This document shows, piece after piece, positions 12,841 to 26,754 of a stretch of DNA of 64,000 nucleotides. A program made the translations under genes and the position numbers. Where the stretch lies: the NCBI RefSeq assembly GCF_050947875.1, contig NC_134569.1:34682277-34746276 (forward strand), in the 5' to 3' direction. Each line of letters opens with the position of its first letter. Positions within the stretch are counted from its first letter, which is position 1. The notes below the pieces were generated by a model, which had not been told where the DNA came from, did not search any database, and worked only from the letters and a program-made list of their open reading frames with translations. Origin of the DNA: Dermacentor variabilis. Its lineage: Eukaryota > Arthropoda > Arachnida > Ixodida > Ixodidae.

Positions 12841-14380
12841 AGCGTCGCGCCTTGCCCCTTTTCGCGGTGGTCACGCGTGGTCTTTCCTTACTGAGTTCTC
12901 GTGTCGCTCTTTTTGTCATGTGCCCGAGCAGACAGAAAGAAACCCTGTTCACTCTTTGTCTGCTGTTATTTCTCAGCGCGAAAGAAACACGAGAACAGCA
13001 ATAGCCGTGTAACCGGTGTGGAGCCGTAAAGGATTTTGTGAGCGCGGCGGGCGACAGAAAGAGACGCCGAGGATCGCGGTAAGAGAGAAGGGCTTCCCCA
13101 GAAGGGAGCGAAGAGGAGCAGGGGTGGCAAAGTACGTCAGCGCAAAGACAGTGGAAGGAGGGAGGTGGCGGTTGACGGCAGTGTGCGATAGCGAGGAAGA
13201 CGAGCGAGCTCATGGGGAAGGAGGTGAGGTTGCGGGAAGGGGGATGTGCTTGGAAAGAGAAGGAAGCGCTGCACCCAAAATGGGTAATGCGAGTGTTATT
13301 GATGACGTTTCCCAGGGCCCAGCTCAAAGCAGATAAACGAAATTTATCACCCAGCGCGCGTCAGGAAAGCGGAGGGGAAAGTGAGAGTCACGGAGAGGAC
13401 GCGGGAGGAGATGGCGCGGCCGCGATGGCGGGACGAACGACGACGACGTGCAGGGTACGTGGTGTAAGGTGGCGAACTAGGACACGACTGAGTGGAGAGC
13501 GATGGCCAAGGGAGGAGGAATGGGTCCCGAATGGGGAAAGGGAAGGAGTACTCGGCGAGGTTTGGAGAGGAAGAAACGAAGCTGGGGGGGGGGGGCGGAA
13601 AAAAGTGAAGCGATCACGGAGCGCTGTGCTACGTGGGCGGAAGGGAAGCGAAGCGTCCGGGAAAGACTGCGACGAGCGAAGGACGAGACGGAAAGCGAGG
13701 AGCCTTAACCTAAGACAAATGAAGCGAAGTGTCGGACCGACCTTTTGCACGGTTGCTGCGACGTCGCTTTCGGTTGTCTCATCTCGGCCATTGCTTCGTC
13801 GCCGTTCCGGCAAAGCGAAGAGAATTGGAAAGGGGAGAAAGACAAACGGGCGAAGGTGAGGGGCTGGCGCTCGGGAGAAAGAGCCGGGGGTGTCAACTGC
13901 ATGTGTCAGGCATGGCAGGAGTAGAAACAGCAGCAGCAGCAGGAGATCGCACCGCGGCGCTCAGCACGTCTCCTCCACTACTTTACCAGCAGCAGCCGCT
14001 CTTCCTTGACGCCTTCCTCTTATTATTTTTATTTTTATTTCTTGCTCGTATGCTTCTTTCTTTTTAGAGACAAGCATTCGATAGCGTCGTTGGCATGAAC
14101 AGATTGCCTCGGGCGTGGGATCCGGTTGCCGACCTAGGCCACCCGTGCAAGAGAAGCGTCATTGATCCTTGAACGTTGCAAAAACAAGATCAGCGACGAA
14201 GCTTATTCACATCACCGGCGAACGCGCGGTGAACACGATTTGCGTTCCTGCGCTTCGGGAGACGACGGGACTCGGCTGTGTCCCGTCCGCGTACGTGATC
14301 GGAGTGACTCGCCGGTTCGTTTTGTTTTGAGTGCTGCCAGGGGAAACACGGTTGGATGACGCCTACAACGTCGGTAGGAG
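12841..14380. other. GC-richer, purine-skewed block without a convincing gene
   Basis: From about 13000 to 13960 the forward strand is markedly rich in G and A, with many CpG dinucleotides, which opens long frames on both strands (for example 13212-13859 forward and 13388-13813 reverse). Their translations are dominated by Arg, Gly, Glu and Lys, or by Pro, Ser and Arg, as expected from composition alone, and show no domain. The block could be a CpG-type promoter or untranslated exon. I do not call a CDS. Confidence 0.4.
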
Positions 14381-14984
14381 ATAAAGAAAAAAATAGAGGA
14401 AAACGGGAAGTGCATATGTGGAAATGAGGCAGCACTCGCTGAGCAAGGCTCAGGATACTTCAATTACACGTGACTGGAACTTCCCAAGGTGAGTGTAGCT
14501 TCGTGTTACAAGACTATCGACAATATCTCCCAGGTCAGCCTTTCCATTCAGGAAGAAATCAATCATAGATGTCCCGCACAATGAAAAAGTAGAAAAAAGA
14601 ACAATCTGCCTTCTTCACATTGTAAGAATTACGGAAGGCGTCCGGTACAAGGTTCCTTAGTTTTTCTGAATAGCTTACTTATCTGGATAAGATCTAATAA
14701 AACGCAATTATTCCTTACACAATGCTATACCATTTTTCATCCGGCATCATTACGTGCTTGCAGGAGTATCATGAATATATACCATAAAACGCAGCAAAAA
14801 TATTGGTATCTTTCGAAGTTATTTCTTGTACATATGGCGCTTTTCCTACAGTCCCTTGCGTTTCTGTGGGACTGGCTGCTAACTGAGTGCCCCCTTCCCC
14901 GTCTCTGACTAGATACGCCTTTGAATTCCTGTGCTACGTACTAGCAGGTTTATCTCCTAGTTCCCTTATATTTCTTACCCCGTT
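14381..14984. other. Unassigned interval
   Basis: Ordinary AT-rich sequence. Nothing recognised. Confidence 0.4.
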
Positions 14985-15090
14985 CCCCTTATCTATGTGT
15001 AAGGTAGCCAACCGGGTGAGAACTTGGTTAACCCCCTCCCCCGCGTTTTATTCCTATCTCTTTCTTTCGTACTTTTTCCTTCTCCTCTGA
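14985..15090 (+). repeat. I-clade LINE 3'-UTR copy
   Basis: 'gtgtaaggtagccaaccgg' followed by 'ttggttaaccccctccccc' and a T/C-rich end matches the same 3'-UTR family. No coding part is attached. Confidence 0.7.
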
Positions 15091-16380
15091 TATGTACCAA
15101 TCTTGCATACTAGAATTAACTTCCTAATGCTTGTGGAAATTATATAGAGTACATTGGACTTCAGAATTATCGAGAAAGCTCTCGTCATAAAGTACAAACA
15201 ACCACTGTTAAATTCCAGGTTTCTTGAGGTTTCTAATTATTCATTTGAGGTTAGCATCACCAATTCCTTGCAGTGCGCGCTTATATGTATGATGTTGTCT
15301 TACAATTATTGAAATGGGATGCATCACTTAAGCATCCTTATACGAGACCAGAAAGTGAGAAACCGCAGTGAACAGCAAAACAAGCAGAGCAATAACGTTC
15401 GTCGCACGCTTGTTGGAGATGTGCTATCATGATGTTCCAAAAGAAACGCTTAGAGAAGGTGTCATGTGAACTGTAACACACACAAAGAGCTACCGAATGC
15501 TACACGTTGAGAAAATCGTTAATCTCGACAGGAACGTGGGTGTATTTGAGCGCTCGCTGGAAATGAAGCAAGTAGCGAATTACACAGAAAACATTGCAGT
15601 ATCTTGTGCATATCTCAATTTCTGTCATTTTGCTTTGTCTTTACTGTCCCCGCACAGCATCTCCACTTCAAGAACCAAGTTGTGGGCCGATGCTTGACAC
15701 AGTGCAACGAGGCGTGAACAGAAAGAAAAGAAACCGCAGAATCACGAACGTGGTGCTCATGTCCGGCATTGTGATCTACACCTCCGTATTTTCGCACGCT
15801 TGTCCATCCGAGGCACGCCTGTGGAAAGAGAGGCCGAGCGCACGCGGAGAGCAAAGGAGAAACGCGTCACCGACCAATGCCGGCCGAGCGCCGGCGTCCC
15901 GAATAAAACCCAGATGATTGGACCCGGCCAACGTCGCGTCCAGCGTAGTTGGTGCGTCCGTTCCTCCACCGGCAGCCAACCGAGACAACTCCAAATAACG
16001 GGATCCCTTCTCTCTGGCAGCAGCGAGGCGCCCACTGAGTGCGTGACATTTTTATTTCATTAGCCGAGCACCTTTCCTTGCTGCTGTATATACCCCGGTA
16101 TCGCCACACGCACGTACATAAGGTTACTCAATATAGGCGCCACCAAACTAGGAAGGACAGCAAGAGAGAAAGAAAGAAAGTAACAAGCGAAAGGTTATTT
16201 GGACAAATCAAAAGCAGGAAGAGAGGTACGACCCAGGGGGCATTGAAACGAAAGCAGCGCGGCGTGTCACAAGCAAGCAAGCAAGCGGGTCGCACAGCCT
16301 CATCACCCGGAAATGACGCCATTTCCTCCCAACGAACGGTCCTCTACACGGCACTGCAGCCTCCGTACTTGCCCGACGAA
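15091..16380. other. Unassigned interval with a GC-rich segment
   Basis: Between about 15770 and 16060 the base composition rises in G+C, an AATAAA lies at about 15902, and the segment is followed by a TATATA box-like sequence near 16086. This combination could be a solo LTR or a promoter, but no terminal repeat pair is visible, so the identity is open. Confidence 0.3.
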
Positions 16381-16553
<173 letters not shown>

Positions 16554-16589
16554 GCTCGCTAGTTCTCTCTTCGCGCCCGTCTAGCTAGC

Positions 16590-16800
16590 GCTTCGTGTAA
16601 CGATGACGGCGGCCATTTTGTTGATTAACAATTTGTGTCGCGCGCGGTTGGCCGCCGCCGCAGAGTTGGGCGCGAAGGAGCTAGCTAGTTCGCTGGCACG
16701 GTGAGCGGTCCCTCGTTCTCTTTCTGGCGGACAAGAAAGCGCCGCAGAGGGGGCGGCGTCGACACTTCAGGGAGCAAGCCAACCCTAGGACCCACAGAGC
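16590..16800 (+). promoter_or_regulatory. Candidate CpG-type promoter and first exon
   Basis: The block is CpG-rich and contains GGCGGCCATTTTG, a good match to the YY1/Pho core, followed within 100 bp by a splice-donor-like ACG/GTGAGC at 16700/16701. Core promoters of this kind drive broadly expressed genes in many animals. No downstream exon is recognised in the window, so this is inference from composition and motifs only. Confidence 0.3.
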
Positions 16801-17964
16801 GAGGAGAAGAAATAAGAAAAAGAAGCGTTTGGGAGCAGCGCACTACTTCTTAGGCCTTGCCCCGCGGTGGCGTGGCTCTACTAGTGCGTGATACGAGAAA
16901 ATCGGGCCGTGCAGCGATTGGCCGCAGGTACTCGCTGCTGTCACGGCCTTTTATGTCACCATCGTCAACGTCGTCCACGTTGGGTATTTTTTTTTCCCGT
17001 CCCGAGAAACATTTTCTTTTCTTGTTGCTTCTGGTACACGTACACCAGTGCCCACCGCAAAGGAAATGAAATACGCTTCATACTGATTGCCGCTGTTTAC
17101 AACCACGCCAGAGGCACCGTCCGAACGAAACACTCATTCAGGCGCACATCATGTGATGTTTCTTCCTCTGGCAAACACGCTTATTCCCTCGTTCATTTGA
17201 CCACGGCGTTGTCGTCTCTGGCGTACGCAGGCTCTTCAGCTAAACAAGTTGTCTGGAAGACAACTGTCGCTCATTCTGGTCTCCCTCAGTAGCTATTGTG
17301 ATTCGTCGTCTTTTCTTCTTTCGCGGCGTTTATTTTGACATGACGAGGACAATGGTGCAGCCGTAAAGATGTCCACTCGGAATTGTGGTTTAGAGGTCCG
17401 CGCCCCAGAAAGCGACCCACTAGGGCACTCTGCAGTAACGCATTACATTGCGAAATGGCACACTACAGAAGAAAACACCACAGCCGTTGACGAGATAGGC
17501 TTTGCTCCAACAGCTTTCGGACGCTCATTGGAGTTGAAACGATAACCTGGTTGCACACGTGTACGTCTCTGTTTGCTTTTAAAGCTCTACTCTATGCCCT
17601 ATTTTTTGTCTCATTGCTTGGAGACGAGATTGAAACGGTTGCATTGATATAAAGCTAACGCAGTGTCTAAAAATAAACGTGGGGTTTACATGGGCAAAAG
17701 CCTTGGGTCGCGTCGAAAGCTCTCAAGAAGGAAAAAAACAAAACAAAGAGTAAACTAAAGAGGGCGTGTAACTGGCGTAGCCGGTGTGGCGAAACGTAGT
17801 ATGAGCGGCAGCACAAGATACGCGCGCCGGTGCGAAGCGTCATTAGCAGCAGCGCAGATAAGGCTTAAGCGGCTATCGGATGCGGGGCCGTGGGTGGGGG
17901 AGGTTGTCTCCGAATGGCGATTAGCGCAAGGAGGTCTTGGCTACACACGCACACACAGAGAGAG

Positions 17965-17968
<4 letters not shown>
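16801..17968. other. Unassigned interval
   Basis: Moderately GC-rich at first, then ordinary. Open frames up to 134 codons occur (16888-17292) without family resemblance. Confidence 0.35.

Positions 17969-18045
<77 letters not shown>
17969..18045. repeat. (AT)n microsatellite
   Basis: A pure 77-bp AT array, self-complementary and so able to form a hairpin. Confidence 0.97.
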
Positions 18046-18048
<3 letters not shown>

Positions 18049-20692
18049 AATAAAGGAACCGAAATAAATGTCGATGCTATCGTGGCCGTTCCTGCCACAT
18101 CCTGCGCCACGAAACAGCCTCGATTAGGCACTGGGACGTAGGTTGGTGGAGATGTTCAATGCTAAAAAGAAAGTGGTGCGGACGCATTCATTAGCGGTAA
18201 AAGTAGAAAAATAACGATAACGTGCCCACTGCCTTCTAGCAAGGACCACTCAAGCGATTCCCATGCTCCCGCCCGTGCAGCGAAAGCAGTCTTGAGCAAC
18301 AGACCGCCTGGTGCAACCATTGCTTTCACGTGGGGCATGGCCTTCTTACGGCGGAATAAAAGAAAGGGAAGATGTTACGGTTGCATACTTCGCATTAGAA
18401 AGTGGGGAATGCTTTTCAGGGGAGACTTATTCGTGCCATTTTCGTAAGATACGTTATTGAACCAACTGCGCACCCTATTCAAGGGCCTTTATGAAAGGCG
18501 CCTGAACGGTCTCACTAGAATGCACGTGAGACCAACTGGTGGCTGAACCAATACTATCACGGAGAGCGCCAGCATACAGCCAGGCATCGCCTGGCCATGC
18601 ACATGAGAGAAAGGACATTTAAGGGCCAGAGCAACGCCGAATTGTGTGAAATTAAAGCACGCATCGGAAACAATCAAGTAAATTTATTAAATCGCAGATG
18701 CATGTGTGTTACGTGTGTGAACTGGTTGATGTGCGTATGGTATTTATTTTCATTATTGTTGTATCTACTTTCCATCCTTTGTGGAGTTAATGCGTTGGTG
18801 AAATTCTGAAATCGTAAACTTTCTGAACCCTATGTCCACCTGTCTAGCGCTATGCCCCACTAGTGATGTCTCCTTCAAGGGTGCTAGGAATGCAGGAAAT
18901 CTGCATATATAGAGCTCTATATTCTATGTAATAGTAAAACGACTAGTTACTTTTACAGCCATAGAACCGTTCACAATATACCCCAATAATCTATACGCAC
19001 TACAAGAATTGCGTTTCCCGCCACCATTTCGCTTCCATCAAAACATATTTCGTTTGCCTGGAGTCCTTATCTATGAGTTATACGCTATGCAACAAAGCAA
19101 CACGCAGAAACAGCTCAGTTGTCAGGTTGTATATTTGTTTAAAGACGCTAATTTAATATAACCCCAAATGTAATTCTGTGTACAAACTCTCAAGCGCGAA
19201 AGAGCGACAGTTTAAAGCCTTCTTATTTTAATTACACAGAGTAATACTCCCTCATGCAAAGGAAATGAAACAGAGAAGGAAGCGAAATGCTTCCACCTGT
19301 GCTAAGTTTTTCAAAAGGTGTCTGTATATTTTCTTAAAAAAGCGAGAAAAGAAAGAACAACAATATTTTGTTATTTCAGTCAGAACATTCAGCATAACGG
19401 AAAATTTATCAGTCGCGCCATACTTGCCCATGGTAAGTGAAAGACAAAGCACGCATTTCCTGAGACTCTGGAAGTCAAAACTTCTATATTAACTAAGCTA
19501 AACTATAGTGGCTAGAGAGAGCTAGAGCAAAGTGGAATTGAAGCTTCTAGATGCTGTCATTGACTGCTATAGCCGACAGCAGTATCACTGTATCAGCACA
19601 AATTTTATGTACTCGAGTGACAGAACTATCGGACTCTGTAGCTAACGTCGAAATTTATTAGAATGAGTGTAATTAAAGAAAGGCGTAACTGACTGCGAAA
19701 ACATATATGAGGGATCTATATGGCAGATACGCACCCTCTGGTAGAGTAAGAGATAAATTTATCTTCACAGAGGCATAGAGGTCAGCTTGAGCTAAAGTGC
19801 TTTTCTCTAGCCTCATACTCTGCTATGTGCAATTACAAGGAAAGAAGAATGAGAGGAATGACGAGTGGTGATAAGAAAGGGAAGCTGGTGCGTATATACG
19901 TATCCGCTATGTTACGGCTTCTCTAAAACTTTGCGTATAGACCAGTGTCTCGGAGAAAGGCTACAGCTCCTCTTGTAACCATGGCTGCCCTGTTTGCGTC
20001 GGGTCAAGAACCTATAACAAACTCATCAGACAGCGGATTCTTATAGCTAAGTGCGATGGCTGATACCAGTTTCTGTCGTTCTCCGTTGTACGCTGGAGAA
20101 AAGCAAAATACCTCTGCGATCGCTTCTGGGACCTGACAGTGCTCGCAGGGTGTACCAGTGTTACTGCAAAACAAAATATGTGATGACGCCTCATGGACGG
20201 CACAAGGTGAATCCGGTTCGCCCTACTTGTTTGGTTTCGTTTAAGCGGGGAAGGCACACAGGATTTTATTCCTGAGTACCACTTAAACAAATCGCCTTTT
20301 CATCGATTTAATTGTGTCCATTACACCGCACGGGCGCTAGAGCTAAAAATTCCACCGAATCAGAGTAGACGCAAGTTAAGTAGTTCCCGATAAATATGCA
20401 CCATGAGAAAAGTCCGGTACTTCTCTTAAGAAACAAGTATAGAAAGCGGTTCTCGGACAGTTGTATTCAGACTATATTAGCAAATCGTCACTCGAGCTGT
20501 GCTCCTCTTTCGTTCATACAAAGATTTTTTGTCCTATAATATTTGTCTACTGCCCAAACCGTTTAACAATTGCGGGATCTCTATTGAATATGGCCTTGAA
20601 TGGCCAGGCCATTTATGAATGAAGCAAGCAAAATTACCACGCAGTATAAGTGACTCAACAGTGAGGAAGCGGAGCTAGCATGTCATCCTGCC

Positions 20693-20695
<3 letters not shown>
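18046..20695. other. Unassigned interval
   Basis: About 2.6 kb of AT-rich sequence. I find no transposon motif, repeat copy or gene-like frame longer than about 90 codons. Confidence 0.45.

Positions 20696-20735
<40 letters not shown>
20696..20735. repeat. (TA)n microsatellite
   Basis: A pure 40-bp TA array. Confidence 0.95.
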
Positions 20736-20738
<3 letters not shown>

Positions 20739-23700
20739 TGGCAATGTCCCACAGCATGAAACCAAAGCTGCGTTTGAAAGGAAAATTTCTTGTGATCTTG
20801 AAGCCAGGGCTGAAATTTAATCCCATGTCTCCTGCAGTCACAGACACTACACTTCGTGGCATACGACAGATGGGCTGCACTTTCTGACATAAACGTGGGC
20901 TGGGTATTTCGAGAATTACGCTAGTTCATTTGCCAGTACATTATTTGCCCTCGGCACCCTCAAATTGTTCCCTTCACTACGTTCGTAGTAGAGAACATCG
21001 GGGAAACAGTAGCTTTCCGTTTGTCTCTTGTACAAGCGCCATTTTTTGCCATATATTTTTGTCTCGCACTGTTGGTGCTCTTCAGGTGTTGCGCCGTTTT
21101 ATAATCTTCAACTTAAGTCTACTATTCTAGTCGCGTCTGCTGCGCACAGGAAGCAATGTCATCATGCCTTGTTGCTCAATAAACTCAGTAACGGTCATCC
21201 AGAAAGTCGTGTTATTAAGAGCATGTTTATTCTTGGCCGTGTGTTTGCCCTGCGAATTGCCTTTTAATCAACAGTATAACTTACTGGGCGACCTTGCGTT
21301 AGCCTAAATATTAATGACTTATTCCACTATTTAAGGTGGGATTATGCTTAAAGACACTGTAAACCATTGCAGCGACATTGGGAAACTCTTAGCGCACTGT
21401 AACAACCCCGCTTCGCAATGCTCGTGCGTATTATATATTACGTGAGTAGCAACGCAGCTTGTGACGTCTTTTATTCAGCGCCGGAATTGCTGTACTACGA
21501 CTCCTTCAGCACCATCGCTTTTAATTTCGTCGTCGACACAGAACATAGCAATGAATTTTATAATTACTTCAAACGTCAACCACGTTTCTTTCTTAATCCT
21601 TAACCCGCAGCGCTCCCTCCGCGATCTTACCTCATCACACCGTGACGTTCGATTTTCATTATTCGCTTCCGTCCCTTGGCGCCTTCGTATAACCAGTAAA
21701 CTGGACTTGTGCTCTGATTAACTTATTTGCCACTTCTTTCTTTCTTCCAATATGAAATTTTCTCTTACAAATGCAAGTACATATTATATATAAATTTAGA
21801 CGGTCATCCTGTCACGAGTTTATTGTTAAAGATATCTCAGAATTTGGGGTTCTGGCTAATGTGTTTATGCGTAATTACGCAAATTATTAAGGGTCTCTTG
21901 GCGGGAAGAGTCTAGAAGGGGAAACTCAGGGGTATCCCAGTCAGCCCGGGATGTTTTATATTCACATAGCAAATTTTAAAATAGAAAGGTCAAAGCATGG
22001 TGACCAAATCCCCCTAGTATCTGGGTGCATAAGGAGCAACGTGACGACTGATCTGCGCGCAGCTTGTTACGAAATCCAGAAGGCAAATAACAAAGCAGGC
22101 CAAATGTGAGTCTGCTGATGGAAGTTTCGGCACGTTGTAAGAGAGGCTGGCTCACGTTGCGACATACCCACCCTGTGTGAGACAGGCGAGCCTATTCAAG
22201 AAGAACAAAGATGTGACTGTTTGGTCCTTGAATGAAATGGTCTGAACGCAGCAACTGCAGCAATATGGCTTTTCTTATAGTCCCTTGAGTACTTCGAATG
22301 TATTTTGTTTAAGGAACGGGGCCTCTATTCACAATAAAGTTATCTTACGTAACTAACATTAGTGATTGGGTATCGACGCATTGATCGTCTGCTTATCCGG
22401 TTGATCGATATCAAGAGTGGCCAGTGTCTAAACATTGGTCGATAATAAAAAGGTTATACCTAATGAAGTTGTGCATCGAAGCCATTAGTGTAGGTAAAAA
22501 AATGTTTTATAACGTTGTAAGTGTACTTTCACGGTGTCCTTAGAGAAATATATCATTCAGGTCATTCACCGAGTTTATATCTAGAAAAAGTGAGTGGCAA
22601 GGGAGGACATTCGCACCATTTTTTTATTTTCTGAGCTAAGTCGGGGTCAAATAAAAATTGGCAAACAATCATTTGGTGCATATCGAGACATCATACATGA
22701 AACAGTTCCAAATTTTACTGCGTGTATTGTGAGAACAAAAGGTGGCAATAATTTTACATTTTGAGGGGAAAGAGTCGTCTTATAAGCAATAAGTAAAGAA
22801 CGTTTGAAGCGTGTAGGATAAATAGAAGCTGTGAAAATCATTAATATTTATTGTTATTTTCCTATTTAGAAACGTAATACAAAGGGCGTGCTTTGCAGGC
22901 CCGGTTTCTTGGAAGAACTTCACGTGGCAACGAAATTGAATTTGTAATAAAATGGGTACAATTTAGGAGTAATGTTCAACCAATATTGAAACTGTGTTGG
23001 AGAATTGCAGCCTTTGTGGAAAATTGCTTTTGCAAGTGTTCCAGAACGTTAAAAACATATTTTACAAACCACATACTAAGTTAGCCTGATGTCCAGAAGT
23101 AACTGAAGAAGCTACAATGAAGACGTCTTGATAAAAAAAAACATCGGGAAATAGGGTTAAATGGGGTGATGAACGGTTAGGTGGTTTGCAAAGTACTCCT
23201 TAGGCATGTGTTGGAAAGCGTTGTGCCGTCATCGTCCTTTGTATTTCCATGGATCCTGAGAGTGGTATGCGCCACAACGAATTCACATCGCGTTAAAATG
23301 GGATATGTGCTAGGAGTACTCTGTGGTGACGGTATAACACTTCTCGCCCAATTGTAGAGCTTTAAACACACTTCACGAATACTCGTTTTTTTTTCTATAC
23401 ATATTCAGGCGTCGTACAAAGCGCGTAGTAGGTTTTACCTGTGTTTCCTGTGAACTAAACAGTACACCTTGTTTATATTTGGTGGGAATTGGAAGAAAGT
23501 TATGAGAGATTTGTAGAAAAATAAAGCTTTGAATTGAGCGGGTTCATTATGGCCTTATCAGTAGATTATCAGCGGACATGGAATTATTTGTGTAGAACTA
23601 TCCCTAAAACCTACTATCTTCTAAAATTTTATCTTCGTCAATGTGCGACGAAGAGGCTTTGAAATCAACGCCGGACTTTCGAGAATACGCTATCTTGGTC

Positions 23701-24660
23701 TATGTTAAGACATCGGGAAAACACTAAGGTTGCCCATGAAATATCCGCAGAAAAGCGGATGTAATTAAAAAGCATGACGACTTTCGCCAGTGAGACTTGA
23801 AGCGAAGTAATTTGCGTTTTCACGATAACAAAAAAATGTTCAATTTGAGTCTAACCATTGCCATATTTTGGTTCGCGCTTCGACTTCGAGAAACACAAAG
23901 CAGCTAAATTTTCTGCGTAAAAAAAATGGTTCGCGTATCCGCAGCATATGGTTTTCGGTTCTTTATTCTGTATATTTTTGCATATCTGTATATAACTTTT
24001 TTCTTTTTATATTACATATAAACGTGATAATAAATTCAGTTATATAGAGAACATCATAATTGGCTTAAGTAACACAATGCCCCTTATAATGAACAGCTGA
24101 CCTTATCGATTTCTTCAGGCTTGACATCACAAAGGCCCCGAGCTGCGTGTCCCAGCAAAAGCTGTCGACTATTGTCTATCTCGCCCCAATTAGTTGGAAG
24201 AATACTAGAAATACAACACGGAACTAGTGAAATAGGCTCGATAAAGCTGCCTATCGGCATTGTCCACTCAATGTAATCGTCTTTTCTCGCTCGTTTCATG
24301 GTGACTGAATGTGTCCCGTGCAAGTGGTGCTCGCAGTTCACGCTCATGAAAGCGATTTGTGGCTTCCTCTGCCACTTCACGCCTAAGCAGCCGCATACGC
24401 ATACTTCCAGTATTGGCCTCGAGCTCCACCACTGGAAAAGCTGGCGCCACAGTCGGCGTGACGTGCTATGAGGGATCACGTGGACATAACGGCCGCGTCG
24501 GCTGCTTCGGGAGCGCCGAAGCGAGCAGAAAACGAGAGTTTAAATAACCTCGTACGCTGCGATCCTCATTTAGTGGCGAGATTTTCCCGCTTCGAGTGTC
24601 TACTTTACAACGCTTGAAAGCACTAACAATAGGTAGTGGCAGCCTTTGAAGGCGCGCGAC
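20736..24660. other. Unassigned interval
   Basis: Nearly 4 kb without a recognisable gene or repeat. The last 500 bp (from about 24110) are more GC-rich, and the reverse strand is open for 131 codons at 24479-24084, but the translation resembles no family I know. Confidence 0.4.
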
Positions 24661-24923
24661 ATGGTAGGCTATCGCTCGGTGCCGCAGTGCCGGACTTACG
24701 CAACGGAGCCCGGTGTCAGCCTTATTCACTCGTAGCCGCAGGACAAGAAGCTGCGTGAAGCTTGGCTCGCGAGACCAAACCGGCAAACAGTCATCGGCTA
24801 CAACTCGGGTATGCAGCAAGCACAGCCGCGAAGAAGGTTTCTGCTGCGGTGCCGGGTCTGCGATGTTCGGAAAACGCGCACTGAGACGCTCGCCCGAGTC
24901 CGCTGCCCGACTAATGTCATGAC
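24661..24923 (+). pseudogene. THAP-type zinc-finger domain, damaged
   Basis: From the ATG at 24661 the frame reads MVGYRSVPQC, a THAP start in which the first zinc Cys is replaced by Tyr. It then gives a PGVSLIHS segment, a stop (TAG at 24733-24735), PQDKKLREAW containing the invariant Trp, and after a single-base shift at about 24763-24780 the next frame gives the second half TRVCSKH, with the Cys and His ligands, followed by GSAMFGKRALRRSPESA, the end of the domain. So one ligand is lost and there is one stop and one frameshift. The parent was a C2CH DNA-binding domain. No transposase is attached. It is distinct in sequence from the THAP segment at 1507-1866. Confidence 0.8.
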
Positions 24924-25494
24924 GGTTTGGTCTATGAACTTGCCGATGCTATAGATGCTGGCAAGTTCCCTACAGTGGAAAGGGAACGGTAAGAAGCACA
25001 TTATAAAAAAGCATGACATATGGTCATGATTGTGTTCTGAATTATAGCACTGGACAAAAAAGAAGCAGCGGGAAATCACGCGCTGAGAACACAGATAAAC
25101 ATACAGTGCGACGCAACTCGAGAAATAATATTGAAACGTCCCAGAATTTAGGAGAAAAAAAGATTGAATCGTCGCGACGGCACATCACAGTCCCCGTAGG
25201 CGTCGAAGTCTCCACAATTAAATTATTTTTGAACAGCGCTGATAGCGCCCACGCAACAATGGTTGCTTGTATACTGTCAAATGCTCATATTCTGCGGCCT
25301 AAAGCTCATGACTTGGTGCGAAAACGCGCACGCGGCGAAAGCGAAACAGAGTGCGGACAAGCGTGCAGACGCGCAGTCACTCGCTGCAAATCTGTGCGAT
25401 CGCTGCATTGAGGCTTCATTCTATTACGCTCCATTTAGATAAACAAACACTATAAGAACACATTTCAGATAGTTTGCTCGCAGCGTTTACCTAC
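24924..25494. other. Unassigned interval downstream of the THAP remnant
   Basis: A 132-codon forward frame at 25013-25411 is basic and without known domains. On the reverse strand this would be intron sequence if the candidate exon at 25495-25528 is real. Confidence 0.35.
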
Positions 25495-25528
25495 CTTTGA
25501 CGCAAGAAGCCGGTTCGGGAGACTCCAT
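25495..25528 (-). CDS. Candidate first coding exon of a reverse-strand gene
   Basis: On the reverse strand a CGCAATGGA start context at 25528 is followed by eleven codons (MESPEPASCVK) and then AAAG/GTAGGT, a strong splice-donor match, with GT at 25494-25493. The upstream 100 bp are CpG-containing. No downstream exon is recognised between here and the window's left end, and the exon is too short to carry a family signal. It is a pattern-based guess. Confidence 0.2.
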
Positions 25529-25884
25529 TGCGGCGACCGCTCGCAGTGGCGTCCACTGTACGTATTCGGTAAAGAGATGGCGTCTGTAAACGATTGCGTG
25601 CTTTCAGTTTGCCCAAGATTATTATTCAGGCAGTAAAAAACTTCTCTAGTTTCGAAAGTACTTACAGAAATGTCCGGCAGAGCTCCCGTGTGGTGTTTTC
25701 AGTGAGCGCTGACATACGTTAAAGTGGGGCAAAGATAAAGGAAAAATAGAAAATTTAAATAAATAAATATAATAATAATAATGAAAAAAAAGAAAAAAAT
25801 GAGCCGCTCCCGTGCCACTAAGTATAACGGGATTAAAAAAAATAATGAAGAATAAAGGAATGAAAGAAAAGGCGAAGGGAAGAA

Positions 25885-26754
<870 letters not shown>

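Noticed and set aside
13212..13859. 215-codon forward frame in the GC-rich block
   Set aside because: The translation is mostly Arg, Gly, Glu and Lys with no domain, and the opposite strand is also open, which composition alone explains.
15770..16060. Solo LTR
   Set aside because: GC-rich with AATAAA, but no second copy, no clear TG...CA ends and no target duplication could be seen.
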